This document shows, piece after piece, positions 26,622 to 35,037 of a DNA stretch of 42,099 nucleotides. The notes beneath the pieces are model-generated. The model did not search any database, was not told where the DNA came from, and saw only the letters and a list, made by a program, of their open reading frames with translations. The stretch is taken from contig CANOFO010000015.1 of NCBI GenBank assembly GCA_947565305.1, positions 1 to 42,099 of the forward strand, given 5' to 3'. The position numbers and the translations under genes were made by a program. Each line of letters starts with the position of its first letter. Positions within the stretch are counted from its first letter, which is position 1. Origin of the DNA: an uncultured Lachnospiraceae bacterium (GTDB lineage: Bacteria; Bacillota; Clostridia; Lachnospirales; Lachnospiraceae).

Positions 26622-28448
26622 ATGTTATATCCGATTCTGACGCCATCCCGCTTTGTCTGTGATTTAAGCGGCGTATGGGACTTTAAACTGGACAATGGAA
26701 AAGGCTTTGAGGAAAAGTGGCAGGAAAAACCATTAAACGCTGCCATGACCATGCCGGTTCCGGCTTCCTATAATGATTTAAAGGAAGGAACTGATTTCCG
26801 GGACCATTATGGCTGGGTATTTTATCAGCGCAAAATTTCACTGCCCAAGGCAGTAACAGGAGAGCGTGTCGTGCTGCGCTGCGATGCGGTAACCCACCAT
26901 GCAAAAGTTTACCTGGATGGGAAGCTGCTCTGTGAGCATAAAGGAGGATTTCTGCCTTTTGAAATGGAGATTGCAGATTTAATGACAGAAGGTGAACATC
27001 TGCTGACGATTGCCGTGGACAATGTGATTGATTACACCACGCTTCCGGTAGGGGGCAAAGGAGATATGCTGGGTGGCCTTATGGGCGGCATCGGTGAGAG
27101 TGGGGACTCCAAACCGCAGAACCACCCCAATTTTGATTTCTTTAACTACTGCGGAATTACGCGTCCGGTAAGGATTTACACCACCCCCAAAAAATATATC
27201 CATGATATTGCCCTGGTATCGCAGGTAAACGGCCAGGGTGCAGATATTTCCTACCAGATTGAGACGGAGGGCGGCGATGGTGAAGCAAGCTGCTGTGAGT
27301 GTAAGGTGGAGGTGTTTGACGAGGAAGGAAATAAAGTGGCGGAGTCTGGCAAGAAAACAGGAATGCTGCACATTGAGCATGTACATCTCTGGCAGCCTTT
27401 ACAGGCATACCTGTATCAGATAAGGGTGACATTTGGGAAGGACGAGTACACGCTGCCCTATGGGGTGCGTACTGTGCGGGTAGATGGAGAAAGATTCCTT
27501 ATCAATGAGAGGCCCTTCTATTTTAAAGGGTATGGTAAACACGAGGATACCTTTCCTAATGGCAGGGGCATTCATCTGCCGATGAATACTAAGGATATCT
27601 CCCTTCTCAAATGGCAGGGGGCGAACAGTTTCCGCACCAGCCACTATCCCTACAGTGAGGAGATGATGCGCCTTTGTGACCGTGAAGGGATTGTAGTCAT
27701 TGACGAGACCACTGCCGTGGGCGTGAACCTGCAGTTTGGCGGAGGAGCAAATTTTGGCGGGCAGAAGGTTGGAACCTTTGACCCGGAACATGGCGTGAAG
27801 ACCTTAGACCACCATAAGGAGGTTGTGCGGGATTTGATTTCGCGTGACAAGAATTATGCCTGCGTGGTGATGTGGAGTATTGCCAATGAGCCGGATTCTG
27901 CCGCAGAGGGAGCGTATGAATATTTTAAGCCTTTGTATGACCTGGCAAGGGAATCAGACCCGCAGAAACGCCCCTGTACGTTGGTGAGCGTACAGATGGC
28001 AGAGCCGGAAAAAGATTGCTCCGCGAAACTCAGCGATGTTATCTGCCTGAACCGTTACTATGGCTGGTATTTTGGAGGACCAGACCTCAAGGGACCGGAA
28101 GCAGCGTTGCGCAAGGAACTTGATTTCTGGAAGAAGATTGGCAAACCGGTAATATTTACAGAATATGGGGCGGATACCGTGATGGGATTCCATGATACAA
28201 CCCCGGTTATGTATACCGAGGAATACCAGGTAGAGTATTACAAGATGAATAATGGCGTATTTGACGATTGTAATATCGTAGTCGGGGAACAGGCGTGGAA
28301 TTTTGCAGATTTTGCGACCAGCCAGAGCCTGCTGCGAGTTCAGGGAAATAAGAAAGGTATTTTTACCAGGGACCGTAAACCTAAGCTTGTGGCGCATTAT
28401 TTCAGGGATCGTTGGCAGAAGATACCGGATTTTGATTATAAAAAGTAG
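26622..28448 (+). CDS. uidA: Beta-glucuronidase (GH2)
   Basis: Hydrolyses beta-D-glucuronides, releasing glucuronate. 608 residues in the GH2 order: jelly-roll (about 1-180), immunoglobulin-like (about 185-275), and TIM barrel (about 280-608). The acid/base E423 is in WSIANEPD and the nucleophile E514 in VIFTEYGAD. N576-K-K578 in GNKKGIFTRDRKPK is the NxK motif that recognises the glucuronate carboxylate and separates true glucuronidases from galactosidases. No signal peptide, so intracellular. The start at 26622 follows GGAGG; an in-frame ATG at 26601 has no site. No transporter or regulator is adjacent. Enzymes of this type in gut bacteria reactivate drug glucuronides. Confidence 0.95.
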   Translation: MLYPILTPSRFVCDLSGVWDFKLDNGKGFEEKWQEKPLNAAMTMPVPASYNDLKEGTDFRDHYGWVFYQRKISLPKAVTGERVVLRCDAVTHHAKVYLDGKLLCEHKGGFLPFEMEIADLMTEGEHLLTIAVDNVIDYTTLPVGGKGDMLGGLMGGIGESGDSKPQNHPNFDFFNYCGITRPVRIYTTPKKYIHDIALVSQVNGQGADISYQIETEGGDGEASCCECKVEVFDEEGNKVAESGKKTGMLHIEHVHLWQPLQAYLYQIRVTFGKDEYTLPYGVRTVRVDGERFLINERPFYFKGYGKHEDTFPNGRGIHLPMNTKDISLLKWQGANSFRTSHYPYSEEMMRLCDREGIVVIDETTAVGVNLQFGGGANFGGQKVGTFDPEHGVKTLDHHKEVVRDLISRDKNYACVVMWSIANEPDSAAEGAYEYFKPLYDLARESDPQKRPCTLVSVQMAEPEKDCSAKLSDVICLNRYYGWYFGGPDLKGPEAALRKELDFWKKIGKPVIFTEYGADTVMGFHDTTPVMYTEEYQVEYYKMNNGVFDDCNIVVGEQAWNFADFATSQSLLRVQGNKKGIFTRDRKPKLVAHYFRDRWQKIPDFDYKK

Positions 28449-28454
28449 AATAAA

Positions 28455-28500
28455 AAGCCAGATATTATCAAAATTATTTGATAGTTCTGGCTTTCCTTTT
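28455..28500 (+). terminator. Terminator after the glucuronidase gene
   Basis: AGCCAGA...TATCAAA pairs with TTTGATA...TCTGGCT, followed by a T-rich run. It also faces the end of the convergent HD-GYP gene. Confidence 0.75.
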
Positions 28501-28522
28501 TCCTGATGTTATAAACTGTATA

Positions 28523-29764
28523 TTAGATAATTTTTATGATTTCCAAGTCCGGATTATCCAGCATGTCAATCACGGAGCCGTCATCCATCTGAATCATCGG
28601 TCTGGTCAGATGGTTGGAGTTAATCATAACGATGTTAGCGCTCCGACCGTTGTTGAGGAGAATTCTGTTGTGCTGGTAAGTGGTGGCAATCCGGTTGAGG
28701 AATGTCAATATATATTTAGGATGGTATTTCTGCAATCCGTCCTTCTCGAACATGCTGATTGCCTGGAATGGGCACAGTGGTGGCCGGTAAGAACGTGCAG
28801 CAGTGGTGGCATCGTAAACATCTGCGATAGCAACGATAGCTGCGAAATCATCAAGCGCATCGCCCCCAATCTTCTGGGGATAACCAGAGCCGTCACAGCG
28901 CTCATGGTGCTGCAGGGCAGCTTTCTTAATGCGTTCGTCAATGGGCTGCTGTTTCAGTAGTTTGTAGCTGAACAGCGGATGCTGCTGTATCAGCGCAAAT
29001 TCTTCGTCTGTATATTTGTCAGGTTTATTCAGTATTTCATCAGGTATAGAAATTTTGCCGATATCATGGAATAATCCACATAAGGTTAAAATATCGCGTT
29101 CACTGTCATCCAATTTCAGCCATTTTCCCATCATTCGGGAAATCAGGGCAACATTGAGGCAATGCGCATATACGCTGTCGTCATCCTGGCGCATATTGTG
29201 CAGCTTATCAAATAATGCCACTGTTGTCCTGCACGAAGCAATCAGTTCAGAAAAATCATTTAAAATCTGGTGAAAATCAACAGGCGCTGACGGATTCTTA
29301 ATGACAGCATCAAAAATTTCCTTAATAGAGTTTACTTCTTTACTGTATGTAATCTGGAATTCTAAAAACTCCGGCTGTGACTTTACCTTCTGTGAGTAGA
29401 ATACGTTGGAGGTGAGACCGGAAGTCTGAGAATTTGCTTCTGTTCCCTGTGTAGCAGCATCCTGGGTCTTACGCTCTGGCTGCTGTACAGGAACTTGTTC
29501 CGGTTTATTGTCTGCGGGCTGTGCAGAAACTTCCTCAGGTGTGTTTGCTGTTTCTGTGCCATTGCTTCCATCAGAAGGCGATTCCATTGCTGTATCTCCG
29601 TTATCCTTGATGGGAGCACTATATATGCTATAAAAAGATAAACGAGAAATCAATTCAGCAGTGAGTACAGTGTCCTCTTCCATAACTAACTGTCCACGGC
29701 TGGTAAATACAGCATCTGCAATTACCATTCCTGGCTCTAATTCTTTAATAGGTAAATTTTTCAT
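28523..29764 (-). CDS. HD-GYP domain protein, probable cyclic-di-GMP phosphodiesterase
   Basis: A 413-residue cytoplasmic signalling protein. The N-terminal part (about 1-60) has the LEPGMVIADAVFTSRGQLV start seen in front of many HD-GYP domains. A low-complexity Gln/Thr/Pro/Glu linker follows (about 60-115). The HD-GYP domain (about 150-350) contains HD at 233-234 in HDIGK, then HHERCDGSGYPQKIGG. The GYP signature is complete, so c-di-GMP hydrolysis is expected. A C-terminal segment ends with a DUF-like TRPMIQMDDGS. GGGAG precedes the ATG. No diguanylate cyclase is nearby, so its circuit lies elsewhere. Confidence 0.92.
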   Translation of the reverse strand: MKNLPIKELEPGMVIADAVFTSRGQLVMEEDTVLTAELISRLSFYSIYSAPIKDNGDTAMESPSDGSNGTETANTPEEVSAQPADNKPEQVPVQQPERKTQDAATQGTEANSQTSGLTSNVFYSQKVKSQPEFLEFQITYSKEVNSIKEIFDAVIKNPSAPVDFHQILNDFSELIASCRTTVALFDKLHNMRQDDDSVYAHCLNVALISRMMGKWLKLDDSERDILTLCGLFHDIGKISIPDEILNKPDKYTDEEFALIQQHPLFSYKLLKQQPIDERIKKAALQHHERCDGSGYPQKIGGDALDDFAAIVAIADVYDATTAARSYRPPLCPFQAISMFEKDGLQKYHPKYILTFLNRIATTYQHNRILLNNGRSANIVMINSNHLTRPMIQMDDGSVIDMLDNPDLEIIKII

Positions 29765-29791
29765 GTTAGTTCTCCCTGTGCTGATATAAAT

Positions 29792-29851
29792 TTTAGTAAC
29801 TTATATTATACGCTGAGCAATCATCTAAGCGATAAAATATAAGTTACTAAA
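29792..29851. repeat. 16-bp inverted repeat upstream of the HD-GYP gene
   Basis: 29792-29807 pairs with 29836-29851 around a 28-base loop that itself contains CGCTGA/TAAGCG. It lies just before the HD-GYP start on the minus strand, so it can be an operator or a leader structure. Confidence 0.6.
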
Positions 29852-29983
29852 TATAATGATGAAAAGAAAAAAAATACTGCCATACTTAGTATAAAAATAT
29901 TGTAGTCATTTGTCAATAAAGAAATTGCTATAAAATCCGCCAAAGTTTTCAAACTACTATATTAAATCAATAAAGTAAGGTTG

Positions 29984-30012
29984 TTGACTTTTGCTGGAAG
30001 AAGTGGTATATT
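29984..30012 (+). promoter_or_regulatory. Promoter of the marR-citrate synthase operon
   Basis: TTGACT (29984-29989), 17 bases, TATATT (30007-30012). Confidence 0.7.
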
Positions 30013-30042
30013 GGTTTAAAATTAAACTATGAGGTGGAAGCC

Positions 30043-30486
30043 ATGGATTGGATGTTAGAAGGTCTTTTGCAGGGCACGCAATTCCAGAAGCTGTATAACC
30101 GTAGAATTGAGGATTTGCGCAAAGAATACAATCTCAGAAAAGTTGATATTGATATACTATATTTTCTCTATATGTCGGGAGAGCATAATACGTCAAAGGA
30201 TATCGGCGACCTCAATTTGTTTAATAAAGGACATATTTCCCAATCAATTGGCAGAATGGAGGACCAGCAGCTTATTTATGCAATCCGGGACCAGGCTGAC
30301 CGAAGATGTATGCACATCATGCTTACTGATAAAGCAGTGAAGGCTGTGGAGGAGATTACAGTACTTCGCAAGCAGATGTATAATATTATTCTGAAAGGGG
30401 TCACGCAGGAGGAACGGGAGGTTTTACGCAGTGTGTCCAGAAAAGTAAATGATAATATTAAGCAAGCGCTCGAGCATAAAGTTTGA
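30043..30486 (+). CDS. MarR-family transcriptional regulator
   Basis: A 147-residue winged-helix regulator, the usual MarR size. The DNA-binding part (about 25-95) shows DIDILYFLYMSGEHNTSKDI, then LFNKGHISQSIGRMEDQQLI and a wing with DQADRRCMHIMLT. The C-terminal helix (about 105-147) serves dimerisation. The ATG at 30043 has GAGGTGG upstream; the GTG at 30034 overlaps that site. It is 24 bases before the citrate synthase gene, so they form one operon and it probably controls itself and that gene. No ligand can be inferred. Confidence 0.9.
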   Translation: MDWMLEGLLQGTQFQKLYNRRIEDLRKEYNLRKVDIDILYFLYMSGEHNTSKDIGDLNLFNKGHISQSIGRMEDQQLIYAIRDQADRRCMHIMLTDKAVKAVEEITVLRKQMYNIILKGVTQEEREVLRSVSRKVNDNIKQALEHKV

Positions 30487-30510
30487 GTTACAATGGATAG
30501 GAGGTAATAT

Positions 30511-31848
30511 ATGAGAAATGAAGACGAATTGATGAGTTATGCCATAGAACAGGAAGCAATTTGCAGGAAAAATGATAGCATCTCAGATAAATTGTTTGAT
30601 GAATATGGGGTAAACCGCGGGCTGCGCGATATGAATGGAAAGGGCGTCCTTACCGGACTGACTAATATTTCCAAGATTGTATCTTTCAAAAATGTGGATG
30701 GAGTGCAGACGCCCTGTGACGGACAGCTTTGGTATCGCGGATATAATGTGCAGAACCTGGTCAGCTGCATCGGAGATAATGGTTATGGATTTGAAAAAAT
30801 TGCCTATCTTCTGCTGTTCGGCGAGATGCCCAACACAGAGGAATTGAAGAAGTTCTGCAAGATAATGGCGCAGAGCCGGACGCTTCCGACTAACTTTACC
30901 AGAGATGTCATTATGAAAGCGCCCACAAAGGATATTATGAATTCTATGACGAGGAGCATACTCACGCTTGGTTCCTATGACAACCAGCTGAATTCGCCGG
31001 AAATCGTCACGAACAGCCTTCGCCAGTGCATGGAGCTAATCAGCATATTCCCAATGCTTGCGGTATACGGTTACCACGCTTATAACCACTATGAGAATGA
31101 TGACAGCATGTATATACACAGGCCGGAACCGGAACTGTCCGCAGCGGAGAACCTTCTGATGATGCTGCGTCCGAATAAGCATTACAGCCGCCTGGAGGCA
31201 AAGGTACTGGATGTGGCTTTGATTCTGCATATGGAGCACGGCGGCGGAAACAATTCTACCTTTACCACCAGAGTGGTTACCTCCTCCGGTTCAGATACTT
31301 ATTCTACAATTGCTGCAGCCATGTCCTCCCTCAAAGGACCGAAACATGGCGGAGCTAACGTAAAGGTTATGGAGATGATGGCGAATATCCGCGAACATAT
31401 CAAAGATGTACATGACGAGGAAGAGATTGAAGCCTATCTTGCCAAAATCCTTGCAGGCGAGGCTTTTGACCATAAAGGGCTGATTTATGGTATGGGCCAT
31501 GCGGTCTATTCTCTTTCTGACCCAAGGGAGCGTGTCTTTAAGAGTTATGTGGAGCGGCTTGCCGTTGCCAAAGACCGTGAAGATGACATGTTATTATATA
31601 ATACGATTGAGAAACTGGCTCCCAAGCTGATTGCCGGGGAACGCAAAATTTTCAAAGGCGTCAGCCCGAACGTGGACTTTTACAGTGGTTTCGTATATGA
31701 GATGATGGGAATTCCTATGGAATTGTATACTGCGATTTTTGCGATTGCCCGTATTGTGGGCTGGAGCGCACACCGCATGGAAGAACTGATAGGGACGAGC
31801 AAGATTATCCGTCCGGCTTATATGAGTGTCATGGAAGAGAAAGAATAA
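30511..31848 (+). CDS. gltA: Citrate synthase
   Basis: Condenses acetyl-CoA and oxaloacetate into citrate. 445 residues, with a longer N-terminus than E. coli GltA, as is common in Clostridia. The catalytic triad is H279 in PKHGGAN, H330 in GMGHAVYSLSDPRERVFK and D389 in VDFYSGFVYEMMG. RGYNVQNLV and EHGGGNNS are also visible. AGGAGG precedes the ATG. The operon partner is a MarR regulator. Aconitase and isocitrate dehydrogenase are not adjacent. In anaerobes it usually supplies 2-oxoglutarate for glutamate. A methylcitrate synthase role cannot be excluded. Confidence 0.93.
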   Translation: MRNEDELMSYAIEQEAICRKNDSISDKLFDEYGVNRGLRDMNGKGVLTGLTNISKIVSFKNVDGVQTPCDGQLWYRGYNVQNLVSCIGDNGYGFEKIAYLLLFGEMPNTEELKKFCKIMAQSRTLPTNFTRDVIMKAPTKDIMNSMTRSILTLGSYDNQLNSPEIVTNSLRQCMELISIFPMLAVYGYHAYNHYENDDSMYIHRPEPELSAAENLLMMLRPNKHYSRLEAKVLDVALILHMEHGGGNNSTFTTRVVTSSGSDTYSTIAAAMSSLKGPKHGGANVKVMEMMANIREHIKDVHDEEEIEAYLAKILAGEAFDHKGLIYGMGHAVYSLSDPRERVFKSYVERLAVAKDREDDMLLYNTIEKLAPKLIAGERKIFKGVSPNVDFYSGFVYEMMGIPMELYTAIFAIARIVGWSAHRMEELIGTSKIIRPAYMSVMEEKE

Positions 31849-31850
31849 TC

Positions 31851-31879
31851 TTGACAAGTCAAAAAATATATGTTATTAT
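31851..31879 (+). promoter_or_regulatory. tRNA-Pro promoter
   Basis: TTGACA (31851-31856), 17 bases, TATTAT (31874-31879), directly after the citrate synthase stop. Confidence 0.75.
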
Positions 31880-31892
31880 GCCATAGTGATGT

Positions 31893-31966
31893 CGATGCGT
31901 GGCTCAGCTTGGTAGAGCGCTGCGTTCGGGACGCAGAGGTCGCAGGTTCAAATCCTGTCGCATCGA
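31893..31966 (+). tRNA. tRNA-Pro (anticodon CGG)
   Basis: A 74-base cloverleaf: the acceptor CGATGCG pairs with CGCATCG, discriminator A, anticodon stem CTGCG/CGCAG with loop TTCGGGA giving anticodon CGG (codon CCG), and TPsiC arm with GGTTCAAATCC. No CCA is encoded. It marks the boundary between ordinary chromosome and the repeat-rich island, so its 3' end may be an integration site. Confidence 0.96.
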
Positions 31967-31980
31967 TTCTTGGCAATGAT

Positions 31981-32020
31981 GCTGGAAGCCTTTAAAATCA
32001 AGGGTTTCCAGCCTTTTTTT
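31981..32020 (+). terminator. Terminator after tRNA-Pro
   Basis: GCTGGAAGCC pairs with GGTTTCCAGC (one mismatch), followed by seven T. Confidence 0.8.
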
Positions 32021-32159
32021 GCGTTAATGGAAGTGTATGCTTGGGAATAAAATACAAGGCTGGGTCAACAAAGTTCCAACAAATTTTTAAGGGACGTATG
32101 CATGGGGATATTCCAAGGGTATTTTCAGATATATGGGAATAGGGTTTCTGGCTGTTTAT

Positions 32160-32440
32160 TTTAGAAAGAATGGGTATGATACAGAACAGAACCAAATGCA
32201 AAATAAGTAGATTTTTGGATGAAGGTAAGAATAGTAAGATAGTGGTAGAAAAAGTGGAAATTTGGGAGAATTACAAAGCCAGAAAGGTATCTGGAAAGAT
32301 TGTTTATTTTAGGAAGGATGGATATGGTACAGAACAGAACCAAATGCAAAATAAGGAGATTTTTGAATGAAGGCAAGGAATTGTAAGGTAGTAGTGAGAA
32401 AAGTGGAAATTTGGGAGAATTACAAAGCCAGAAAGGTATT
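32160..32440 (+). repeat. Tandem direct repeat, two units of about 149 bases
   Basis: Both units contain ACAGAACAGAACCAAATGC (from 32181 and 32329) and GTGGAAATTTGGGAGAATTA (from 32254 and 32403), so the period is 148-149. The end of a third, decayed unit precedes the first (CTGTTTATTTTAG near 32150). Confidence 0.85.
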
Positions 32441-32585
32441 GGGGAAATAGTTGGATTGGAAAAATATATGGGTGGTTCGATAGGGAAATGTAAAAATATT
32501 GGTTTCCCACAAAGATAAGATTTTTAGGCTGTGCTTTTCATAGATGTAAGGCATGGCCTTTTTTATATGGCTGCGGAATGAAATG

Positions 32586-32663
32586 TTTTTGGAAGTGCAC
32601 TTACAAGCAATTACACCAGAGTGGAACAGTTTTGTAAGTGTACCCACAAGCAATTACATCAGG
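32586..32663 (+). repeat. Pair of 43-base island repeats
   Basis: TTTTGGAAGTGCACTTACAA and TTTTGTAAGTGTACCCACAA start 44 bases apart, and each is followed by GCAATTACA and CAG. The same family recurs at 35786, 35829 and 38572. Confidence 0.7.
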
Positions 32664-32820
32664 AGTGGGATGGATATGCCTGTGCAGCTTCCCTAAAAAC
32701 AATGGCGCAACACTGTCTATTTCCACGTCTATGCATGGCAATATCCCAGCGTTATGATTGTAAATGTAAGGAACAGAAAAAATAAAAAAACAGTAAAAAA
32801 GTAAACAGGAGGATAAGGAT

Positions 32821-33495
32821 ATGTGCAGGAAATTAGTGGTAGTCAATGAATTGTATTTAGGGAACAGGCAGCTTGGGTTTGAGACATTCTCACTCCCGAA
32901 AGGGGAACTGTTAGAGTTTACGTCCAAGCAGTTAAGGGACATAATGAAACAGGGGAAAGATGAAGTGTATGGGCTTGAACTTTCAGAAACAAATGAACTG
33001 GCAGCCGACACGGAGCATTTCTTCTGCAACAACTGGATGGTGAAGTCACACATCAATTCCTTAACGCCTAAATTTGAAAGTGAAAGCATGGCAAACATTT
33101 TCTACATTGTCATAGGGGCGCATAAAGAGAAAGGGGGCATGGTTTATGACATGGTGTCGTCAAGGTATGAAAGGGCGGGCTTCACGGAAGAGAAAACAAA
33201 GACTCTGCTGGAAATGGGCATCATAAGCGCAGGCGCAAAATTACAGGATGGGAAGATAATAGTCGCGCCATTGGAGAAACAACAGCAGGAGGAGCATGAA
33301 GAACAGGAAAAGGAAGCCGTAACAGCAACGAAAAAAGAAACAGTAAAGACAAAGGAAACAGCGGATAAAAAAGAGCCAGCAAAGGAAGAAAAGAAAGCTG
33401 TGACAGGAACGACAAAAGAAACAGAAAAGATAAAGGAAACAACAATGGCAAAAGAAACAACAAAGACAAAAGCAACAGCAGGCACAGGAAAATAA
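32821..33495 (+). CDS. Hypothetical protein with KE/T-rich tail
   Basis: A 224-residue soluble protein with CAGGAGG before the ATG. The first 150 residues look globular, containing ELYLGNRQLGFETFSLPKGE and ESMANIFYIVIGAHKEKGG. The last 70 are a low-complexity Lys/Glu/Thr run with repeated KETxKxKET units, as in surface-linker or nucleic-acid-binding tails. There is no signal peptide or membrane segment. I do not recognise the family. It is followed by a hairpin and then the DUF5688 gene in the same direction, so both may be accessory functions of the same mobile element. Confidence 0.8.
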   Translation: MCRKLVVVNELYLGNRQLGFETFSLPKGELLEFTSKQLRDIMKQGKDEVYGLELSETNELAADTEHFFCNNWMVKSHINSLTPKFESESMANIFYIVIGAHKEKGGMVYDMVSSRYERAGFTEEKTKTLLEMGIISAGAKLQDGKIIVAPLEKQQQEEHEEQEKEAVTATKKETVKTKETADKKEPAKEEKKAVTGTTKETEKIKETTMAKETTKTKATAGTGK

Positions 33496-33504
33496 CATAA
33501 CAGG

Positions 33505-33545
33505 ACAGCCGAGGCATGGATAACAATGCCCCGGCTGTATTTTTA
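33505..33545 (+). terminator. Terminator after the KE/T-tail gene
   Basis: ACAGCCG pairs with CGGCTGT and GGCAT pairs with ATGCC inside it, followed by ATTTTT. Confidence 0.75.
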
Positions 33546-33559
33546 AGGAGGAGAACGTG

Positions 33560-34459
33560 ATGGGCAAAAAAGGATTCATGGAATTTGTAAACGAGATGAA
33601 AGCGGCAGTCAAATTAAAAACAAATAAGGAAGTGGAAATTGTAAAGAGCAGAAAGACCAATGGGTGCACGTTGACCGGGCTGTCCATAACAACGGACAAT
33701 GACATAATCAGCACAGCCATTTACCTTGACAATATGTATGAGGAATACCTAAACGGCATGGACAGGGAGCAGATTGTAACAGACATCATCCGGATGTATG
33801 AGGAAAACAGGGACGTACAGGAATGGGATGTTTCGTACTTAGGCGATTATGGAACCGTTGCGCCACTTATCCGCGCGTCTTTGGTAAACTATGGGGAGAA
33901 CGTGGAAATGCTAAAAGGGATGCCACACAGGAGATTCCTTGACCTTGCAGTTGTTTACAGCATCGAAGTGGAGCTGCCAGGAGCAGACGGAAAAACAGGG
34001 GGCATCAACGTGCAGAATGTATGTCTGGAACTCTGGGGCGTAAGCGAAGCTGATTTGTATGGACAGGCGATGCGTAACATGGAGCATGAGGCATTGGTTA
34101 TGGATTTATGTGAGACACTGGAAGGCTGCCTACCAAAGGGGGAATTTAAAATACATGAACCAAATGTAAAAATGCTTGTGCTGACAAACAAAAAAATGTG
34201 GCATGGCGCAGCAATGGTTTTACAGACGGAAACCTTAGACAACGCCTGTATGCAGATGCAGACGGAACGGCTTGTCATCATACCGAGCAGCATACACGAA
34301 ACCATACTGATTCCCTATGGGGAAGATGACATACATGGGATAGACGAAATGATAAATGAAGTGAACAGGGAATATCTGGACATTACAGAAGTCTTGAGCG
34401 GACACCCTTATATTTATGACAAAGGGACAAAAACGGTGTCCATGGCAGATGGGACGTAA
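33560..34459 (+). CDS. DUF5688 family protein
   Basis: A 299-residue cytoplasmic protein that I recognise as DUF5688 by its ordered blocks: IYLDNMYEEYLNGM near 57-70, LINYGEN-like LVNYGENVEML and GMPHRRFLDLAVVYSI near 112-145, LELWGVSEADLYGQA near 161, VLTNKKMWHGAAMVL near 212, and LVIIPSSIHETILIP near 236. Function is unknown for the family, which is common on plasmids and integrated elements of Lachnospiraceae. The ATG at 33560 follows GGAGG with eight bases spacing; the GTG just before it is possible. It sits between the KE/T-tail protein and the SprT-like protease. Confidence 0.85.
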   Translation: MGKKGFMEFVNEMKAAVKLKTNKEVEIVKSRKTNGCTLTGLSITTDNDIISTAIYLDNMYEEYLNGMDREQIVTDIIRMYEENRDVQEWDVSYLGDYGTVAPLIRASLVNYGENVEMLKGMPHRRFLDLAVVYSIEVELPGADGKTGGINVQNVCLELWGVSEADLYGQAMRNMEHEALVMDLCETLEGCLPKGEFKIHEPNVKMLVLTNKKMWHGAAMVLQTETLDNACMQMQTERLVIIPSSIHETILIPYGEDDIHGIDEMINEVNREYLDITEVLSGHPYIYDKGTKTVSMADGT

Positions 34460-35037
34460 GCAAGGGGCATATGGCGCGCTGCCTTTTAGGCAGGGTGGCG
34501 TGCCAAATATGAAACCAGCAGCCATATAAAGTTTTAAGCCCGGATAAGTTTAGCCTGCACTAAGATTAAAAAACAGTTTAACTTCCATAAAATTCCAGAT
34601 GATGAATGATTGGGAACGTACTCTGGGAAGGGAAATTAAAATAGCGTAAGAAAAAAATATTTTATTGGACTGCTAAAATATAATCCGATAAAAATTCATT
34701 GGATTATATTTTTAAAATTATTTTTCAGATTTCTTTTTTTGAAAAAACATAGGAAATGTAGGGGATTTGGAGAAAAAATTTCCAGAAAGAAATGTGTATG
34801 GCTGGATGGAGCCAGATTAATAAATTTTCATTGAATCCATATATCGGGATTCCGATAAAATTTCACCGGAAACCGTAAATGGAATTACAGGACGGCACAT
34901 TAGCTGTCTGGACAGGAGATAAAAAATAATTTCAATAATTTTAGAATTTCCAAGCCGGGCTTCCTGTTTCAAGTGTTCCAACTTTCCCAGCGGCATGGAA
35001 GCGAGCCTGTCAAAAACATTTTTGGAGGTGAAGGGGA
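34460..35037. other. Gene-free stretch before the SprT-like gene
   Basis: No gene seen. It contains a hairpin just after the DUF5688 gene (about 34468-34510, CTGCC-TTTT-AGGCAG core) and a perfect 12-bp inverted repeat (34675-34686 with 34701-34712, AAAATATAATCC) followed by an A/T-rich run. The DNA is markedly A/T-rich. Confidence 0.6.

Larger units (their letters stand above)
32021..32820. other. Gene-free, repeat-rich stretch at the start of the island
   Basis: No convincing gene in 800 bases. Minus-strand frames here only mirror the repeats and lack ribosome binding sites. The stretch holds the 149-base tandem repeat (32160-32440) and one pair of the 43-base repeat family (32586-32663). 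Confidence 0.6.

Noticed and set aside
28478-28960. Plus-strand frame under the HD-GYP gene
   Set aside because: It overlaps the terminator and a clear HD-GYP gene and has no ribosome binding site.
32161-32510. Two similar minus-strand frames over the 149-base repeat
   Set aside because: Their likeness only reflects the DNA repeat; no start signals, and Phe/Tyr/Leu-rich translations typical of antisense reading of A-rich DNA.
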